DNA of 64,000 bases from Chitinophaga ginsengisoli (GTDB lineage: Bacteria; Bacteroidota; Bacteroidia; Chitinophagales; Chitinophagaceae): assembly GCF_003014595.1 (NCBI RefSeq), contig NZ_PYGK01000012.1, positions 62,001-126,000 of the forward strand, written 5' to 3'. The translations under genes and the position numbers were made by a program. Shown here one piece after another: positions 62,900 to 64,000 of this stretch. Below the pieces are notes generated by a model. The model worked only from the letters and a program-made list of their open reading frames with translations, was not told the origin of the DNA and did not search any database. Each line of letters opens with the position of its first letter. Position 1 is the first letter of the stretch.

Positions 62900-63088
62900 A
62901 ATACCCTCGTAATAGAGTGCTGTTGTTCGTCTCCTGATATCAAACACGCTATCCTGAAAATTGTTGTGCTGTCCTAACCAGCACTCCCCGACCAAATCAG
63001 CCCCTGTCCCCATTATTGATCTAACCATAGAAGTGCTCAAAAAATCAGCTATTGCCAATCCAGTAAAGATTATATATTCAAAATAATA

Positions 63089-63096
63089 TATATTTG
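63089..63096 (+). promoter_or_regulatory. Promoter -7 element of the last complete gene
   Basis: TATATTTG is a perfect TAnnTTTG match, 18 bases before ATG 63115. It overlaps the TTG at 63094, so that codon is not the start. Confidence 0.55.
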
Positions 63097-63114
63097 AGCC
63101 TTATTCAAACTCCT

Positions 63115-63714
63115 ATGGACTCTTTAGACATCGTAAAGATTTTAGGTACAGGAATCGCCGGATTTGGCTTTCTGCTGATGTACCTCGCGTATAAACTCAT
63201 TGCTAGCCTGGTTATACTTCCAAAAGTGAACCCTGCCATTCTTAAAATGATCAACCGATACATGCTGGTTTGTTTCATCATGACTGTAACAGTGGGTGTG
63301 TTTACTTTTATGTCAACCTCTTACAAAAATGATCTGATCGCTAACCAGGAAACCGTAATTAAAAGCAAGGATACGGCGCTGAACATCCTGACTACCTCCC
63401 AGAAAAATAAACTGCTTGTTGATAGCATATCAAAGGCGACAGACAGCCAGACTATTGCCGAAGTGCATTCCAGGCAGAGTGACTATCTCGACACACTGCA
63501 GAAGTACATCGAGAGCCAGCACAATCCGATCCAGCGTGACAGATTTAACCATTACAAGAATTCACTTTCCACTATCACGGACTCATTGACTATGTCAAAC
63601 GTTGATCATAAGAGAAGGGAATTCCTGAAAGAGAAGTATGTAACGCTCAATGATTCGATTACCAGGTTATCATTGAAAGTGGCAGCTAACAAACAACCTG
63701 CCGATAAAGAATAA
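63115..63714 (+). CDS. Hypothetical membrane protein with a soluble coiled domain
   Basis: This protein of about 199 residues has two transmembrane helices near the N-terminus (about 8-32 and 45-68, GIAGFGFLLMYLAYKLIASL and MLVCFIMTVTVGVFTFM). A hydrophilic, helix-rich remainder of about 130 residues follows, with heptad-like spacing (AEVHSRQSDYLDTLQKYIES, EFLKEKYVTLNDSITRL). No family was recognised. A perfect hairpin follows at 63732. Confidence 0.7.
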   Translation: MDSLDIVKILGTGIAGFGFLLMYLAYKLIASLVILPKVNPAILKMINRYMLVCFIMTVTVGVFTFMSTSYKNDLIANQETVIKSKDTALNILTTSQKNKLLVDSISKATDSQTIAEVHSRQSDYLDTLQKYIESQHNPIQRDRFNHYKNSLSTITDSLTMSNVDHKRREFLKEKYVTLNDSITRLSLKVAANKQPADKE

Positions 63715-63731
63715 ACTATCAACACCAATAG

Positions 63732-63767
63732 ATAAAGCCTGCTGCACAGCGATGCAGCAGGCTTTAT
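63732..63767. terminator. Bidirectional terminator
   Basis: ATAAAGCCTGCTGCA pairs perfectly with TGCAGCAGGCTTTAT over a six-base loop. It separates the membrane-protein gene from the convergent DJ-1/PfpI gene. Confidence 0.88.
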
Positions 63768-63799
63768 TCATACTATCTTTTAAAAGCGGAACGGTCTTC

Positions 63800-64000
63800 T
63801 CAATGCTTTACTACCAGCCCCTGCTCAGGCACATACTTGTCATATTCCATGTGTTTGGCAATACGTTCCGCTTCCGCTTCTCCTTTCAATTTCGCTACCA
63901 GGTGCAGCGCACCGTCTATGCCTGCGGAAATACCAGCAGTAGTAATGATACGCCCATTATCTACATAACGTACATTGGCCAGCACTTTGGCGGAAGGCAC
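63800..64000 (-). CDS. DJ-1/PfpI-family protein, C-terminal part only
   Basis: Only the last 66 residues are in the window; the 5' end lies beyond the right edge. The visible part has ANVRYVDNGRIITTAGISAG and IDGALHLVAKLKGEAEAERIAKHMEYDK, the ending typical of DJ-1/PfpI proteins and of the amidotransferase-like domain of some AraC regulators. The nucleophile Cys lies outside the window. The family includes isonitrile hydratases and stress-linked glyoxalase-like enzymes. Confidence 0.8.
   Translation of the reverse strand: MPSAKVLANVRYVDNGRIITTAGISAGIDGALHLVAKLKGEAEAERIAKHMEYDKYVPEQGLVVKH

Noticed and set aside
63094..63114. TTG start for the two-helix membrane protein
   Set aside because: It overlaps the -7 element TATATTTG; ATG 63115 is downstream and gives a normal N-terminus.

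Overview
The window looks like a chromosomal segment of a Bacteroidota bacterium close to Chitinophaga. The reasons are two SusC/SusD nutrient-uptake pairs, a FecI/FecR sigma/anti-sigma pair, type IX secretion (T9SS) sorting domains on secreted enzymes, lipoproteins with short signal peptides, and Bacteroidota-type promoter -7 elements (TAnnTTTG) ahead of many genes. No rRNA, tRNA, CRISPR array, insertion sequence or prophage was found. All functions are inferred from sequence reading alone; no database search was run.

Layout. 1-5.7 kb: the end of a beta-glucan-type utilisation locus (3' part of a susC, susD, secreted GH16 glucanase). 5.7-7.7 kb: a TetR repressor and an MFS exporter, each preceded by the same inverted repeat. 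7.8-8.2 kb: an intergenic repeat cluster. 8.2-14.4 kb: a PQQ-type sugar dehydrogenase and a kinase-receiver-kinase signalling operon. 14.7-17.4 kb: glucose-6-phosphate dehydrogenase and an acyltransferase. 17.7-25.7 kb: fecI-fecR-susC-susD-TlpA-like locus. 25.8-38.6 kb: mixed metabolic, secreted and hypothetical genes. 38.7-51.6 kb: a long leftward polymorphic-toxin locus. 52-64 kb: hypothetical genes, a GH114-like lipoprotein, a small AAA ATPase, a sugar dehydrogenase/cytochrome c fusion, a UvrA-like ABC protein, an SDR/HxlR divergent pair and a partial DJ-1/PfpI gene cut by the right edge.

The most interesting part is 38.7-51.6 kb. Two giant secreted RHS-type proteins are followed by an AT-rich array of small genes. 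The second giant protein ends, right after the RHS core signature, in a domain of about 220 residues with a Ser-Asp-His set and a GHSEG nucleophile elbow, which reads as a lipase/esterase-type toxin tip. Downstream lie three intact members of one lipoprotein family, a broken chimeric fourth copy, a possible distant fifth member, another lipoprotein and a small membrane protein. DNA of about 0.5 kb is duplicated within the array. I interpret this as an RHS lipase toxin with an amplified and decaying set of envelope-anchored immunity proteins.

A second clear signal is regulatory. The identical arms TTTTCGACA and TGTCGAA(AA), separated by 13 bases, occur once over the tetR promoter and once just upstream of the MFS gene, which defines a probable autoregulated efflux module. 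A similar case is the pair of 15-base direct repeats between the divergent SDR and hxlR genes.
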